Source: Fulvimarina endophytica
GTDB lineage: Bacteria; Pseudomonadota; Alphaproteobacteria; Rhizobiales; Rhizobiaceae
Assembly: GCF_003403015.1 (NCBI RefSeq)
Contig: NZ_QURL01000006.1
Location: 181,729 to 245,728 of the forward strand
DNA: 64,000 nt
Reading direction: 5' to 3'
The notes under the pieces are model-generated. The model was not told the origin of the DNA and ran no database searches. It was given only the letters and a program-made list of their open reading frames with translations. Shown piece after piece: positions 35,906-45,480 of this stretch (its first letter is position 1; the number at the start of each line of letters is the position of its first letter). The translations under genes were made by a program, and so were the position numbers.

Positions 35906-36652
35906 TCAGGCGATGCCGCCCTGGCGCACGAGAACCTGCGCGCCCGAGGGCACGCGGTTGTAGAGATCGATGATGTCCTGATTCATGAAGCGGATGCAGC
36001 CGGAGGAACTGTTCGTGCCGATCGTCCAGTATTCCGGCGAGCCGTGCAGGCGGTAGAGCGTGTCCTTGCCGTTCTGGAAGAGGTAGAGCGCGCGGGCCCC
36101 GAGCGGGTTTCCGACACCCGGCTCCATGCCGCCGTTCGCGGCCGAATATTCGGAAAGCTCCGGCTTGCGGTCGATCATTTCGGCCGGCGGCGTCCAGGTC
36201 GGCCACTTGCGCTTGAACTGGATCTTGGCGCGGCCTGCCCAGTCCATGCCGGCACGGCCGACGCCGACGCCGTAGCGCATGGCCCGGCCGCCCGGCTGGA
36301 CCACATAGGCGAACTTGTTGGCGGCATCGACGACCACCGTGCCGGGCGCCTCGCCCGTCGGATCGGCGACTTCCTGCCGGTAATAGATCGGATTGACGCG
36401 CGAGAGGTCGACCGCGGGAATGCGGAAGCCGCCGTCATACATCGCATCGTACATCTCGCGATAACGCGGCTCGATACCGGAATCATAGGCCGTCGCGCGG
36501 CTGTCGTAGCCGCTCGGCCCACCCTGGGCATCGAAGGCGGACATGCCGACGATGCGGGCGCGCGAGCCCGACGAGGCACAGCCCGTCAGCGCCGCACCCG
36601 CGGTGAGACCGAGCCCCATGAGAAATCTGCGGCGCGTTTGGTGGGACACCAT
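35906..36652 (-). CDS. L,D-transpeptidase (YkuD), copy 3, probable lipoprotein
   Basis: A 248-residue YkuD enzyme. The N-terminus has an RRRFL twin-arginine-like pattern and a lipobox-like ALTGC, so it may be a lipid-anchored protein. The domain contains PGTVVVDAANKFAYVVQPGG, AMRYGVGVGRAG, YRLHGSPEYWTIG and the catalytic SSSGCIRFMNQD. Compared with copies 1 and 2 it has HGSPEYW where they have HGTNQPW, so it belongs to a separate subgroup. The start at 36652 (MVSHQTRRRFL) is preferred over longer options. Confidence 0.9.
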   Translation of the reverse strand: MVSHQTRRRFLMGLGLTAGAALTGCASSGSRARIVGMSAFDAQGGPSGYDSRATAYDSGIEPRYREMYDAMYDGGFRIPAVDLSRVNPIYYRQEVADPTGEAPGTVVVDAANKFAYVVQPGGRAMRYGVGVGRAGMDWAGRAKIQFKRKWPTWTPPAEMIDRKPELSEYSAANGGMEPGVGNPLGARALYLFQNGKDTLYRLHGSPEYWTIGTNSSSGCIRFMNQDIIDLYNRVPSGAQVLVRQGGIA

Positions 36653-36829
36653 TGTTGTCGTTCTCCAGCCATGTTCGGACCGCGCTCTTGGCGGCGCTGA
36701 TCCGCGATTGTTTCGGACATAAGCGGCGGCAGGCATCGGGGGTTCCGGCTCTTCACCATCCGATCACGCCCATGTGAAGATCGGACAGGTTGTCGTCGTC
36801 CGGCGATTTACAGTTAAGCGCTGTCGGGC

Positions 36830-36934
36830 TTACAGCATCGGACCGAAAGAGGGGCCCGGTTTCGGACCATCCGACGCGTCACGCAGAAACCGGAGCCGCG
36901 GACCCCGTCGTTGAATCGGGTCCAAAGCTTCAAG
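36830..36934 (-). repeat. 105-bp dispersed two-hairpin repeat, copy C (inverted)
   Basis: Its reverse complement aligns without a gap to copy B. Conserved blocks include ACAGCATCGGACCGAAAG at the left and GAATCGGGTCCAAAGCTT at the right. It lies between the divergent L,D-transpeptidase and aminotransferase genes, inside the likely promoter zone of the latter. Confidence 0.87.
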
Positions 36935-36964
36935 CATGGGGCCGTCCTCGAAAGGGAGAAGGCG

Positions 36965-37858
36965 ATGAGTGAGACAGCCGAAATGCCCGCGGGCCGCGCG
37001 GCGCGGACCTGGTTCGACGGAACCTGGCATGAGGGCGCGTTCGCCTGCGTCAGTCCCGCGACCCACGGGCTCTGGCTCGGAAGCTCCGTCTTCGACGGCG
37101 CGCGCTTCTTCGAGGGCATGGCGCCGGACCTTCATCTTCACGCCGCCCGGGTGAACCGTTCCGCCATCGCGATGGGCCTTAAGCCCACCATGACGCCGGA
37201 CGAGATCGTGGCGCTCGTCCACGAAGGCTGCGCGATGTTCGACGGACGCACCGCGATCTACGTCAAGCCCATGTACTGGGCGACCGATGGCGGCTTCATG
37301 GGGGTGCCGCCCGACCCGGCCAGCACCGTGTTCTGCCTCTATCTCTTCGAGTCCGCGATGATGGAGCCGAGCGGCTTCACCCTCGGTCTCTCGCCGTTCC
37401 GAAGGCCGAGCCCCGACGTCGCGATGACGGATGCGAAGGCCGGCTGCCTCTATCCCAATTCCGGCCGCGCGATCACGGAGGCCCGCAATCGCGGCTTCGA
37501 CAACGCGCTTCTGTGCGACATGCTGGGAAATGTGGCCGAGACGGCGACCTCCAACGTGTTCCTGGTCAAGGACGGCGTGGTGATGACGCCGATCGCGAAC
37601 GGCACCTTCCTGTCCGGCATCACGCGCGCGCGCATCATCGAGCTCCTGCGCGCCGATGGTGCCGAGGTGGTCGAGACGGTGCTGCGCCCACGTCATTTCC
37701 TGGAGGCGGACGAGGTCTTCTCGACCGGCAATCACTCCAAGGTTGTGCCGGTGACCCGGTTCGAGGATCGCACATTCGCGGCGGGCTCGGTCTATCGCCG
37801 GGCGCGCGAACTCTACTGGGCCTATGCGAAGCGGACGGCTGAGGCGAACGCGGTTTGA
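36965..37858 (+). CDS. Class IV (branched-chain type) aminotransferase
   Basis: A PLP-dependent aminotransferase of fold type IV, 297 residues, probably acting on branched-chain amino acids (IlvE-like). Marks are THGLWLGSSVFDGARFFEGM, YVKPMYWATDGG, AKAGCLYPNSGRAITEA (the PLP-binding lysine is in DAKAGCLYP) and LLCDMLGNVAETATSNVFLV. A D-amino-acid or aminodeoxychorismate activity cannot be excluded by eye. AAAGGGAGAAGG precedes the ATG at 36965. It is followed by sodB after about 200 bases. Confidence 0.87.
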   Translation: MSETAEMPAGRAARTWFDGTWHEGAFACVSPATHGLWLGSSVFDGARFFEGMAPDLHLHAARVNRSAIAMGLKPTMTPDEIVALVHEGCAMFDGRTAIYVKPMYWATDGGFMGVPPDPASTVFCLYLFESAMMEPSGFTLGLSPFRRPSPDVAMTDAKAGCLYPNSGRAITEARNRGFDNALLCDMLGNVAETATSNVFLVKDGVVMTPIANGTFLSGITRARIIELLRADGAEVVETVLRPRHFLEADEVFSTGNHSKVVPVTRFEDRTFAAGSVYRRARELYWAYAKRTAEANAV

Positions 37859-38065
37859 GAGCGGGGCAGACCGCTGCCGATCCGGGGCGCGAGCGAGAGA
37901 TCCGGCGAACGCGCGAAACAGGGCTCGTATCGGGATATTTTGCCGTTCGCGATCGGTAGCCGTCGCTCGTTCAGCCTCTAGGTTCTGACGCACGAACCCG
38001 CGCGGGGCCCTCGGACGGGCCCGGCGCCGGGCGACATCGTCAACGGACAAGCACAGGAGACCTTC

Positions 38066-38668
38066 ATGGCTTTCGAACTTCCCGATCTTCCCTATGCCTA
38101 CGACGCCCTCGACCCCTATATGTCGAAGGAGACGCTCGAATATCATCACGACAAGCACCACAATGCCTATGTGACGAAGGGCAACGAGCTTGCCAAGGAA
38201 GCGGGCATGGACGGCAAGTCCGTCGAGGAGGTGGTCAAGGCCTCCCACGGCTCGAACCAGGCGCTCTTCAACAACGCCGCCCAGCACTACAACCATATCC
38301 ACTTCTGGAACTGGATGAAGCCGAACGGCGGCGGCAAGAGCCTGCCGGGCTCGCTCGAAAAGGCGTTCCAGAGCGATCTCGGCGGCTACGACAAGTTCAA
38401 GTCGGATTTCGAGGCCGCCGGCGCCGGCCAGTTCGGCTCGGGCTGGGCCTGGGTCGCGGTGAAGAACGGCAAGCTCGAGATCATGAAGACGCCGAACGGC
38501 GAGAACCCGCTCGTCCACGGCGCGACCCCGATCCTCGGCGTCGACGTGTGGGAGCACTCCTACTACATCGACTACCGCAATGCCCGCCCGAAATACCTTT
38601 CGGCCTTCGTCGACAACCTGATCAACTGGGACTATGTCGAGGAAATGTACCGCAAGGCGACCGCCTGA
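38066..38668 (+). CDS. sodB: Superoxide dismutase (Fe/Mn type)
   Basis: Cytosolic superoxide dismutase, 200 residues. The metal ligands are H27 (EYHHDKHH), a histidine in QHYNHIHFWNW (about 79) and the DVWEHSYY pair (about 162 and 166). The AGAGQFGSGWAW motif and the QHYNH context fit the iron form typical of alphaproteobacteria (SodB), although cambialistic use is possible. AGGAGA eight bases before the ATG. A strong terminator follows. Confidence 0.95.
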   Translation: MAFELPDLPYAYDALDPYMSKETLEYHHDKHHNAYVTKGNELAKEAGMDGKSVEEVVKASHGSNQALFNNAAQHYNHIHFWNWMKPNGGGKSLPGSLEKAFQSDLGGYDKFKSDFEAAGAGQFGSGWAWVAVKNGKLEIMKTPNGENPLVHGATPILGVDVWEHSYYIDYRNARPKYLSAFVDNLINWDYVEEMYRKATA

Positions 38669-38703
38669 GGGCTTAACGCCTCGATGCTCGGACGAATGTG
38701 ACG

Positions 38704-38735
38704 ACGCGCGGCCGGGAAACCGGTCGCGCGTTTTC
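38704..38735 (+). terminator. Rho-independent terminator of sodB
   Basis: ACGCGCG-GCCGG pairs with CCGGT-CGCGCGT across GAAA, followed by TTTTCG. Confidence 0.75.
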
Positions 38736-38948
38736 GTATGTGGTCCGTGTTAAGCTTGGCCATGATCGCGGAAGGCGATGATCCGGTCCGAGGCGGGCGA
38801 TGTCGCCAGGCTACCGTCCATGACGGGCCGGCGAAGCGTGGGCCGCCATGACGGGCCTGTCGAGTAGACGCAACGGTAACTTCGGCGAGAGGAAGCGAGG
38901 TGGCGTCCGCTTTCCTTCGCACATACCGGCCGAAGCGGTCCTTGGCCT

Positions 38949-40484
38949 TCAGCGATCGAATATCGTGGCGCCGAACAGGGACGGCGCCAGCAGCAGGATC
39001 AGGATGTAGCTCACGGCGATACCCGTGAGGTTCACCAGCGCGCCGGCGTGCACCATGTCGGCCAGACGCATCTTGTCATAGGCGAAGACGATGGCGTTGG
39101 GGGGTGTGGCCACCGGCATCATGAACGCCATGGAGGCAGCGATCGCCACCGGAATGGCGAGGGTGACGGCGGGCAGGCCGAGCCCCACCGCGACCGCGCC
39201 GAGGATCGGTAGAAAGGTTGCGGTCGTGGCCGTGTTGGAGGTGACTTCGGTCAGCAGCATCACCGAGGCCAGCGCAACGAGAACCAGCACATAGGTCGGC
39301 ACCGGCAGGCCGGAGACAGCCGTTCCGATGGCATCGGCCAGCCCCGTTGCGGCAAAGCCGGCCGCGAGCGCGAGACCGCCGCCGAACAGGAGCAGGACGC
39401 CCCAGGGCACCTTTCTCGACACCTGCCAGTTCACCGCGAAAGCATCGCTCGCCCTCTCGCCGCGCGACAGGCGCGTCGGCACGACGAAGATCATGATCGC
39501 CGCGAAGATCGCGATCATGGTGTCGCTCACGCCGAGGCCGAACTGAGCGTTGATGGCTGGCCGCAGCACCCAGAGGGTGGCCGCCGCGCCGAACACGCAG
39601 GCCACCACGACCTCCCCCCGGCTCCAGCGGCCGAGTGCACAATACTCGCGCTCGATCACCGCCCCGAGCCCCTCCACGCCGTCCATGGCGGCAGGAAACA
39701 GAAGCCGCGTCAGGATCAGCCAGACGATCGGGATCATCAGCGCCACGATCGGGATGCCCAGCAGCATCCAATCGAAGAAGCCGATCTCGATGCCGTGATT
39801 GTTGCGCAGGAAGCTGACCATCAGTCCGTTGGGAATGGAGCCGATGATGGTGCCGACGCCGCCGATCGAGGCGGCATAGGCGACCGCCAGAAGCAGGGCC
39901 ACCCCGAAATTGCGCGTGATGCGCTCGTCGCCGGTGCGCTCGGAAATGAAGCCGATCACGCTCATGGCGACGGCGAACATCATGATGGTGGTGGCGACGT
40001 TGGAGATCCACATCGACAGGAAGGCCGAGGCCAGCATGAAGCCGAGCACGATCAGATTGGGCGTCGTGCCGATGCGATGCACGATATTGATGGCGATGCG
40101 CCGGTGCAGGCCCACCTGCTCCAGGCCACCCGCCAGAATGAAGCCGCCCAGAAACAGAAGGATCAACGGATCGGAATAGGACGGGGCAACCTCGTCCATC
40201 GGCAGCAGGCCGACCAGCGGCATCACTGGAAGGGGCAGAAGCGAGGTGATGGGAATCGGCACCGCTTCGGTGAGCCACCAGATCACCATCCACAAGGTGA
40301 AACCGATCATCGACCAGGCCGGCGCGGAGACGGCAATCCTCGGCTCGGTCATGAAGAACGCGAAGGCGACGAGTGGTCCGGCCACGAGACCGATCAGGCC
40401 GATCACCGAAAACGGCCGCTCCGCGACTGCCTTGCCTTCCTGCGGTGCGCCCTGCGCCGCCGGTGCCTCGTGCCCCTTCGCCAT
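38949..40484 (-). CDS. DASS/SLC13-family anion transporter
   Basis: A sodium:dicarboxylate/sulfate symporter family membrane protein (DASS, CitT/SLC13), 511 residues, about 12 helices. Family landmarks are WWLTEAVPIPITSLLPLPV and the two SNT motifs, MWISNVATTIMM (about 160) and TEVTSNTATTATFLPI (about 420), which bind sodium and the substrate carboxylates. The substrate (succinate, malate, sulfate or other) cannot be told. The ATG at 40484 has GGGAGG upstream. Confidence 0.9.
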   Translation of the reverse strand: MAKGHEAPAAQGAPQEGKAVAERPFSVIGLIGLVAGPLVAFAFFMTEPRIAVSAPAWSMIGFTLWMVIWWLTEAVPIPITSLLPLPVMPLVGLLPMDEVAPSYSDPLILLFLGGFILAGGLEQVGLHRRIAINIVHRIGTTPNLIVLGFMLASAFLSMWISNVATTIMMFAVAMSVIGFISERTGDERITRNFGVALLLAVAYAASIGGVGTIIGSIPNGLMVSFLRNNHGIEIGFFDWMLLGIPIVALMIPIVWLILTRLLFPAAMDGVEGLGAVIEREYCALGRWSRGEVVVACVFGAAATLWVLRPAINAQFGLGVSDTMIAIFAAIMIFVVPTRLSRGERASDAFAVNWQVSRKVPWGVLLLFGGGLALAAGFAATGLADAIGTAVSGLPVPTYVLVLVALASVMLLTEVTSNTATTATFLPILGAVAVGLGLPAVTLAIPVAIAASMAFMMPVATPPNAIVFAYDKMRLADMVHAGALVNLTGIAVSYILILLLAPSLFGATIFDR

Positions 40485-40586
40485 GTGCCCTCCCATCTCA
40501 TCGGTCCAGTCATTTTTATAGACCGGCCGGCTGCGGCGGCGCGCTCGCGGAAAACACATTCGCTTTATCGCAGGTAGGCCCGATGG

Positions 40587-40689
40587 CCGGACCCTCGGAC
40601 CCCATGCAAGGACCGGATCCTCGGCCCGGCTTTCATGCTGGCTCATCGGATGGTGTGAAAACCGGCTCCACTTTCCGGCCCGATCCTAG
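40587..40689 (+). repeat. Dispersed two-hairpin repeat, copy D (diverged)
   Basis: It aligns with copies A and B over their length with two small indels. TCGGACCCC, TGCTG, CTCATCGGATGG, GAAAACCGG and CCCGATCCTAG correspond block by block. It lies between two minus-strand transporter genes. Confidence 0.68.
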
Positions 40690-40737
40690 AGAGGCCGCCG
40701 CCACGGCTCCTGTCCGATCAGGGAGCGGGCGCCTCGC

Positions 40738-42192
40738 TCATTCTGCCGCCCGCTTCGCCTCGCCGGCCCGTGCCGGCAGGCGGCTTGCGAGACAGGCGAG
40801 CACCAGGAAGAGCGCGATCTGGAGAAACAGGGCGGCCCTGAAGCTCGATCGATAGGCATCGGCAGTGGTGGCGTCGCCCAAGCTGGAGAAGAAGATCTGC
40901 CCGAGAAGCGCGACGCCCAGTGCGCCGCCGATCTGCTGGAAGGTCTGCAGCGCGCCGGACCCCGACCCCGCGTCCCGGTCCTCGACCACGGTGAGGATCG
41001 TCGCAAACAGCGGTGCGACGGTCGTGCCCATGCCGAGCCCCGCGAGGATCAGGGGCGCGGTGAAGGCCCAGTGGTCGAACCCGTCGCCGACGGTTGAGAC
41101 GACGAAAAGCAGCGAGGCCATGCCGGCCGCAAGAACGAGGGGGCCGGCGACCAGCCGCTCCTTGGCATAGGACGAGCCGAACCGCCCGGAGACGAGAGAG
41201 GCGAGGAAGACGCCGACCGAGAACGGCACGGTCGTCAGGCCGGACTGGAGCGGGGTGAAGTCGAAGCCGACCTGCAGGAAGATCGCGATCACGAAGAAGA
41301 AGCCCGGAATGCCGGCAAAGAGCGCCGCCGTCATGGTGAGACCGAGCAGGAAATGCCGGTTGGTGAGGAGCGAGACGGGAAGAAGCTGGGTCTTGTTCAG
41401 CCGCTCGCGCCGGCGCTCCCAGCGCACGAAACCGGCGGCAAGGGGCAGGGCGGCGATCATCATGGCGAAACACCAGAGCGGCCAGCCGAGTTCGCGCCCC
41501 TCCACGAGCGGGAAAACGACGAAGAGCACCGTCAGGGCGGCGAGCAGGACGCCGCCGAAATCGATCGGCTGATAGGCCCCCCGTCTCGTTGCCGGAATGA
41601 GGCGCCATCCCATGAACAGGGCGAAGAGGCCGATCGGGATGTTGACGAGGAAGATGGGTCGCCAGACGAGGCCGTAGATGTCGGCCGCGATCAGGGTTCC
41701 GCCCGCGAGCGGCCCGGTGACGGCGGCCATGCCCGCAGTGACGCCGAAGAGGGAGAAGGCGAAGCCGCGCTCCTCGCGGGTGAACGTCACCTGCACGAGG
41801 GCGAGCACCTGCGGCATCATCATCGCTCCCGACACGCCCTGGACGATGCGCGCTGCGATGAGGAATTCGATCGAGGGGGCGATGCCGCAAAGCGCCGAGC
41901 CGAGGGTGAAGCCGGAAATGCCGAGGAGAAACATCCGCTTGCGCCCGACGACGTCGCCGAGCCGCCCGAAGGGCAGGAGGCCGAGCGCGAAGGACAGGAT
42001 ATAGGCGGCGACGACCCATTCGATCTCGGCGCTCGTCGCGGAGAAATCCCGCGTGAGGCTCGGGATCGCGACGTTGACGATCGTCACGTCGATCAGGTTC
42101 ATGAAACCGGCGAGGAGAAGGACGCCGAGGACGATCCAGCGGCGCGGGTCGTCGGCAAGGCTCGAAGACTCGGAAGGCGAGGTCTGGCTCAT
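40738..42192 (-). CDS. MFS transporter, DHA2 (14-helix) type
   Basis: A 484-residue drug:H+ antiporter-2 family exporter with about 14 helices. Motif C-like GVTAGMAAVTGPLAGG, motif A GRLGDVVGRKRMF (about 87-99) and the N-terminal LAGFMNLIDVTIVNVAIPSL, typical of the EmrB/QacA branch, are visible. No EmrA-like partner or TetR regulator is adjacent, so substrate and control are unknown. The ATG at 42192 fits the family. Confidence 0.9.
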   Translation of the reverse strand: MSQTSPSESSSLADDPRRWIVLGVLLLAGFMNLIDVTIVNVAIPSLTRDFSATSAEIEWVVAAYILSFALGLLPFGRLGDVVGRKRMFLLGISGFTLGSALCGIAPSIEFLIAARIVQGVSGAMMMPQVLALVQVTFTREERGFAFSLFGVTAGMAAVTGPLAGGTLIAADIYGLVWRPIFLVNIPIGLFALFMGWRLIPATRRGAYQPIDFGGVLLAALTVLFVVFPLVEGRELGWPLWCFAMMIAALPLAAGFVRWERRRERLNKTQLLPVSLLTNRHFLLGLTMTAALFAGIPGFFFVIAIFLQVGFDFTPLQSGLTTVPFSVGVFLASLVSGRFGSSYAKERLVAGPLVLAAGMASLLFVVSTVGDGFDHWAFTAPLILAGLGMGTTVAPLFATILTVVEDRDAGSGSGALQTFQQIGGALGVALLGQIFFSSLGDATTADAYRSSFRAALFLQIALFLVLACLASRLPARAGEAKRAAE

Positions 42193-42302
42193 TCGGTCGG
42201 GTCCCTTCGTATCGGGGAACCCATGAGCCCCGCGCCGACCGGGCGCAAGTGCCGATCGCCGAGGTGCCGTTCGGGCAGTCGGACGAAATCCCGAAACGAA
42301 GC

Positions 42303-42333
42303 GGCCATGACGATCGAACCGATCGCCATGGCC
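42303..42333 (-). terminator. Possible terminator of the exported-protein gene
   Basis: A long inverted repeat, GGCCATG-A-CGATCG with CGATCG-C-CATGGCC, lies 47 bases after the stop of the gene at 42380-42979 and is followed on the minus strand by GCTTCGTTT. Confidence 0.5.
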
Positions 42334-42379
42334 GTTCACGAGAAGCGACCCGTCTTCAAGGTCGCGGAAGGGAGAGCGC

Positions 42380-42979
42380 TTAGTTCGTCGTGCCGGTTCC
42401 GGTCGTGGCCGATCCAGAAGCCGACCCAGAAGCCGATCCCTGGGGCATGGCCTCGGAACCCGAGGCTGCACCGGTCGCGCCGGTTGCATCGGGGCCGTCG
42501 TCATCGTCCGGCAGACCGGCCGCGACGAGGGCGGCATCGATGTAATCGTCGAGTTCGAGAACGGCGTTCGCGTAGGTCTGGATCTCTTCGACCGGGGCGA
42601 GATTGTCGCGCGAATAGGTGGTCAGGCCCTGGGCCATCTCCTTCACCTTGTTCCACTCGCTGGCGAAACGCTCGATTTCGTCGGTCGCGCCGTCCGGCAG
42701 GTCCGAATTCTGGACCTCGGAGAGGTAGGAGTCGACCGAATCCAGATCCTCCTTGAAGGCTTCGCCATAGGCTTCGCGCTCGGGATTGTCCGACGGCAGC
42801 AGCATATGCGTGAAGAGCCGGGCCTGGCTCTCGGCGATATTGGCTTCGATCTTGCCCATATTGCCGACGAGTTCGGTCTGCGCGCTCATCTCGCCGCCGG
42901 CGGACGCGCTGTCCTGGGCGAAAGCGGGAGCTGCGAGAAGGGCGAGAATGCAGGTGGTCGAAAGGGCTGCGATTTTCAT
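42380..42979 (-). CDS. Exported protein of unknown function
   Basis: A 199-residue secreted or periplasmic protein with a clear signal peptide (MKIAALSTTCILALLAAPAFA). The mature part is acidic and helical to about residue 150 and ends in a low-complexity Gly/Ser/Ala/Thr tail (GSASGSASGSATTGTGTTN). No family recognised. GGAG eight bases before the ATG. It shares its strand with the GNAT gene upstream. Confidence 0.8.
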   Translation of the reverse strand: MKIAALSTTCILALLAAPAFAQDSASAGGEMSAQTELVGNMGKIEANIAESQARLFTHMLLPSDNPEREAYGEAFKEDLDSVDSYLSEVQNSDLPDGATDEIERFASEWNKVKEMAQGLTTYSRDNLAPVEEIQTYANAVLELDDYIDAALVAAGLPDDDDGPDATGATGAASGSEAMPQGSASGSASGSATTGTGTTN

Positions 42980-43165
42980 GGGATGTCTCCTTCTATCCGT
43001 GAACGATACGGGGCTCGGCAGGCCGCATCCTTTTCATGACGCAACTGGCGAGAGGCGCGGCCTGCAGGATCTCCAGTCTCGGGAACTGGGCAGCGGGGTG
43101 CTGCGATCAACCGAAGCTAATTGATCGGGAAAAGTTCCCTATCTGTGGTGCCGTCAACGCACGTT

Positions 43166-43768
43166 TTACGGAAAGATCGGGATCTGCGGGGCGGTGTCGC
43201 GCGGATAGAGCCCGACGAGGCGCGGATCGTCCGCAAGTTCCAGTTTCTGGCTGACGGGCTCGAAGCCGAAGCGGGCGTAGAAGCCGCGCGCCTTCGCATG
43301 GTCGAGGGTGTTGGTGTGCAGCCAGAGGAGCGGCGTGCCCGCCTCCTTCACGAAGGCGAGCACCTCTCCCATCATGAAGCCCCCCGCGCCCTTGCCGACG
43401 AGAGTAGGCGTCACGCCGAAATAGACGAGTTCGCAGCGGCTTTCGACGCTGAAGTCGAGATCGGCGATCCCTTCGGCCCGGCCATCGACGATCAGCCGGA
43501 AGACGGCGGTGGTGGGGGCGGCGAGATAGGCTGCGACCTCCGCCTCGCTCTGGACGAGACGACCGTACCAGAGCTGCGGCCCGCCCACCCGGCGCCAGAG
43601 ATCGAGATAGTCGCGAAGGTCGGGCGTCTCGTCGCGCTCAAAGCGCCATTTTGCGCCCGGAGCCTGCGGGGCCGGCCCGTTCGCTTGGTCCATGGAGCGT
43701 TCGAAGACGGTGGCGATCGCCGCGATCTTGCCGGGCGCAAGATCGGTCATTCCGTCGGGAAGCGTCAT
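43166..43768 (-). CDS. GNAT family N-acetyltransferase
   Basis: A 200-residue acetyltransferase. The GNAT core shows ELVYFGVTPTLVGKGAGGFMMGEVLAF (acetyl-CoA loop VGKGAGG at about 123) and the C-terminal WLHTNTLDHAKARGFYARFGFEPV. The N-terminus is about 50 residues longer than the core. The substrate is unknown. Possible cotranscription with the exported-protein gene downstream, 186 bases away. Confidence 0.87.
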   Translation of the reverse strand: MTLPDGMTDLAPGKIAAIATVFERSMDQANGPAPQAPGAKWRFERDETPDLRDYLDLWRRVGGPQLWYGRLVQSEAEVAAYLAAPTTAVFRLIVDGRAEGIADLDFSVESRCELVYFGVTPTLVGKGAGGFMMGEVLAFVKEAGTPLLWLHTNTLDHAKARGFYARFGFEPVSQKLELADDPRLVGLYPRDTAPQIPIFP

Positions 43769-44054
43769 AGGGATCTCCTCGAAAGGGTGGGCAGGGCGCT
43801 GGCGGCCTGCTGATAGCGAGGCGGCGCGCCGGGGGCAATCTGCGGGACATGCGTCGGAAGCGGTCCGGCGTCCGGCCCTGTCGCAAGGATGATGGGCGAG
43901 GGTTCATTTCGCCGTCCGCTTCGGCTATGGACGGCGCTCGCCCGCGCCGACCGCCGGCCCGGCTTCGTCAGATCCTCGTCCAAGAACCCCGTTTCGCCCG
44001 TCGCAATACCGGGCGTCGGCTCCGTTCGCCGCTCGTCTTCCGAAAGCTCGCATC

Positions 44055-45350
44055 ATGCAGACCATTTTCCCCGGCCTCGATTTCGGCACGACCAATTCGA
44101 CCCTCGGTCTGGCCGGCGGTCGCGGCGCCAATGTCGCTCCCCGGCTTCTTGCGCTGGAAAAAGGCGCGGTGACGCTGCCATCCGCCCTGTTCTTCAGCCT
44201 CGAAGATGGGGAGACCCATGTGGGGCGCGCCGCCGTCTTCGAATATACCGACGGGGCGGAGGGGCGGTTCATGCGGGCCCTCAAATCCGTTCTCGGCTCC
44301 TCGCTGATGAACGAGACGACGCAGGTCCGGCGCGAGCGCCTCACCTTCATCGAGATCATCACCCGCTTTCTCGCCCGCATGCGCATCGTGCTCGAAGCCG
44401 AGGCCGCGCGCCTCTCGGCTGAGGGCGCGGGCCGGATCGCGCTCGACAAGGTGGTGCTCGGCCGCCCGGTGCGCTTCGTCGACGAGGACGAGACGGCCGA
44501 CAGGGCGGCCCAGGATCAGCTGGAGCAGGCGGCGCGGGCGACCGGCTTCGACGAGATCGAGTTCCAGTTCGAGCCGGTCGCCGCCGCGCTCTATTACGAA
44601 AGCGGGATCACCTCGGAGGAGCTGGCCCTCGTCGTCGATATCGGCGGCGGCACGTCAGACTTCACGGTGGTCCGTCTGTCGCCGGAGCGGGCCCGTTCGA
44701 ACGACCGGCTGTCGGACATTCTGAGCTCGACCGGCGTCCATGTCGGCGGCACGGATTTCGACCGGATGCTCTCGATCGCCGAGGTCATGCCCCATTTCGG
44801 CCTCGGCAGCCAGACGGCGGACGGCAAGCGGCGCATTCCGGTCTGGTATTTCAACGACATGGCGACCTGGCACCGGATCAACACGCTCTACACGCCGCAG
44901 GTCGCGCGCGACATCGCGGCGCTGACCAAGGAGTCGGCGAGCCCGGACAGGCTGCAGCGCTACGCCCATCTCCTGCAGCACCGCTCGGGCCACCGGCTGG
45001 CGAGCGCGGCCGAAAGCGCCAAGATCGCGCTGACCGAGGCGTCCTCGGCGCGCGTCCGGCTGAAGGAGCCGGGCCTTCTCTTCGACGAAGCGGTGACGAA
45101 GGACGCCTTCGAGGCGGCGACCCACGACCTCGTCTCGCGGATCGAGACGGCCATCGGCGAGGCCCTGCGCGTTGCCGGCGTCGAGGCGCCCGCGATCGAA
45201 ACCGTCATCCTCACCGGCGGCGGTGCGCAGGTTCCGGCGGTTCGTGCCGCCGCCCTCTCGCGCTTCCCCCATGCCCGGGTCGCCCATTCGGACGCCTTCG
45301 GCTCGGTCGGCCTCGGCCTCGCCATCGACGCGGCCCGCAAGTTCGGCTGA
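44055..45350 (+). CDS. Hsp70-like protein, YegD type
   Basis: An actin-fold ATPase of 431 residues related to DnaK but lacking the peptide-binding and lid domains, like E. coli YegD. Phosphate 1 motif GLDFGTTNSTLGLA (about 7-20), phosphate 2 VVDIGGGTSDFTVV (about 196-209) and the adenosine motif VILTGGGAQVPAV (about 389) are clear. The cellular role of YegD proteins is unknown. Divergent from the GNAT gene and convergent with the peptidase gene. Confidence 0.9.
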   Translation: MQTIFPGLDFGTTNSTLGLAGGRGANVAPRLLALEKGAVTLPSALFFSLEDGETHVGRAAVFEYTDGAEGRFMRALKSVLGSSLMNETTQVRRERLTFIEIITRFLARMRIVLEAEAARLSAEGAGRIALDKVVLGRPVRFVDEDETADRAAQDQLEQAARATGFDEIEFQFEPVAAALYYESGITSEELALVVDIGGGTSDFTVVRLSPERARSNDRLSDILSSTGVHVGGTDFDRMLSIAEVMPHFGLGSQTADGKRRIPVWYFNDMATWHRINTLYTPQVARDIAALTKESASPDRLQRYAHLLQHRSGHRLASAAESAKIALTEASSARVRLKEPGLLFDEAVTKDAFEAATHDLVSRIETAIGEALRVAGVEAPAIETVILTGGGAQVPAVRAAALSRFPHARVAHSDAFGSVGLGLAIDAARKFG

Positions 45351-45480
45351 TCGGTCGGGGTGGCTGCGAGCGGACGGGCCGCCGAGGCGCGGCTCGCCCC
45401 GTTCCGGGCCGGAGCCCGGAGCCTCGGCCGGATAAGTGTAGAATACTCCCGAGCCGTTCGGACGGCCCGGGAACGCCGCC

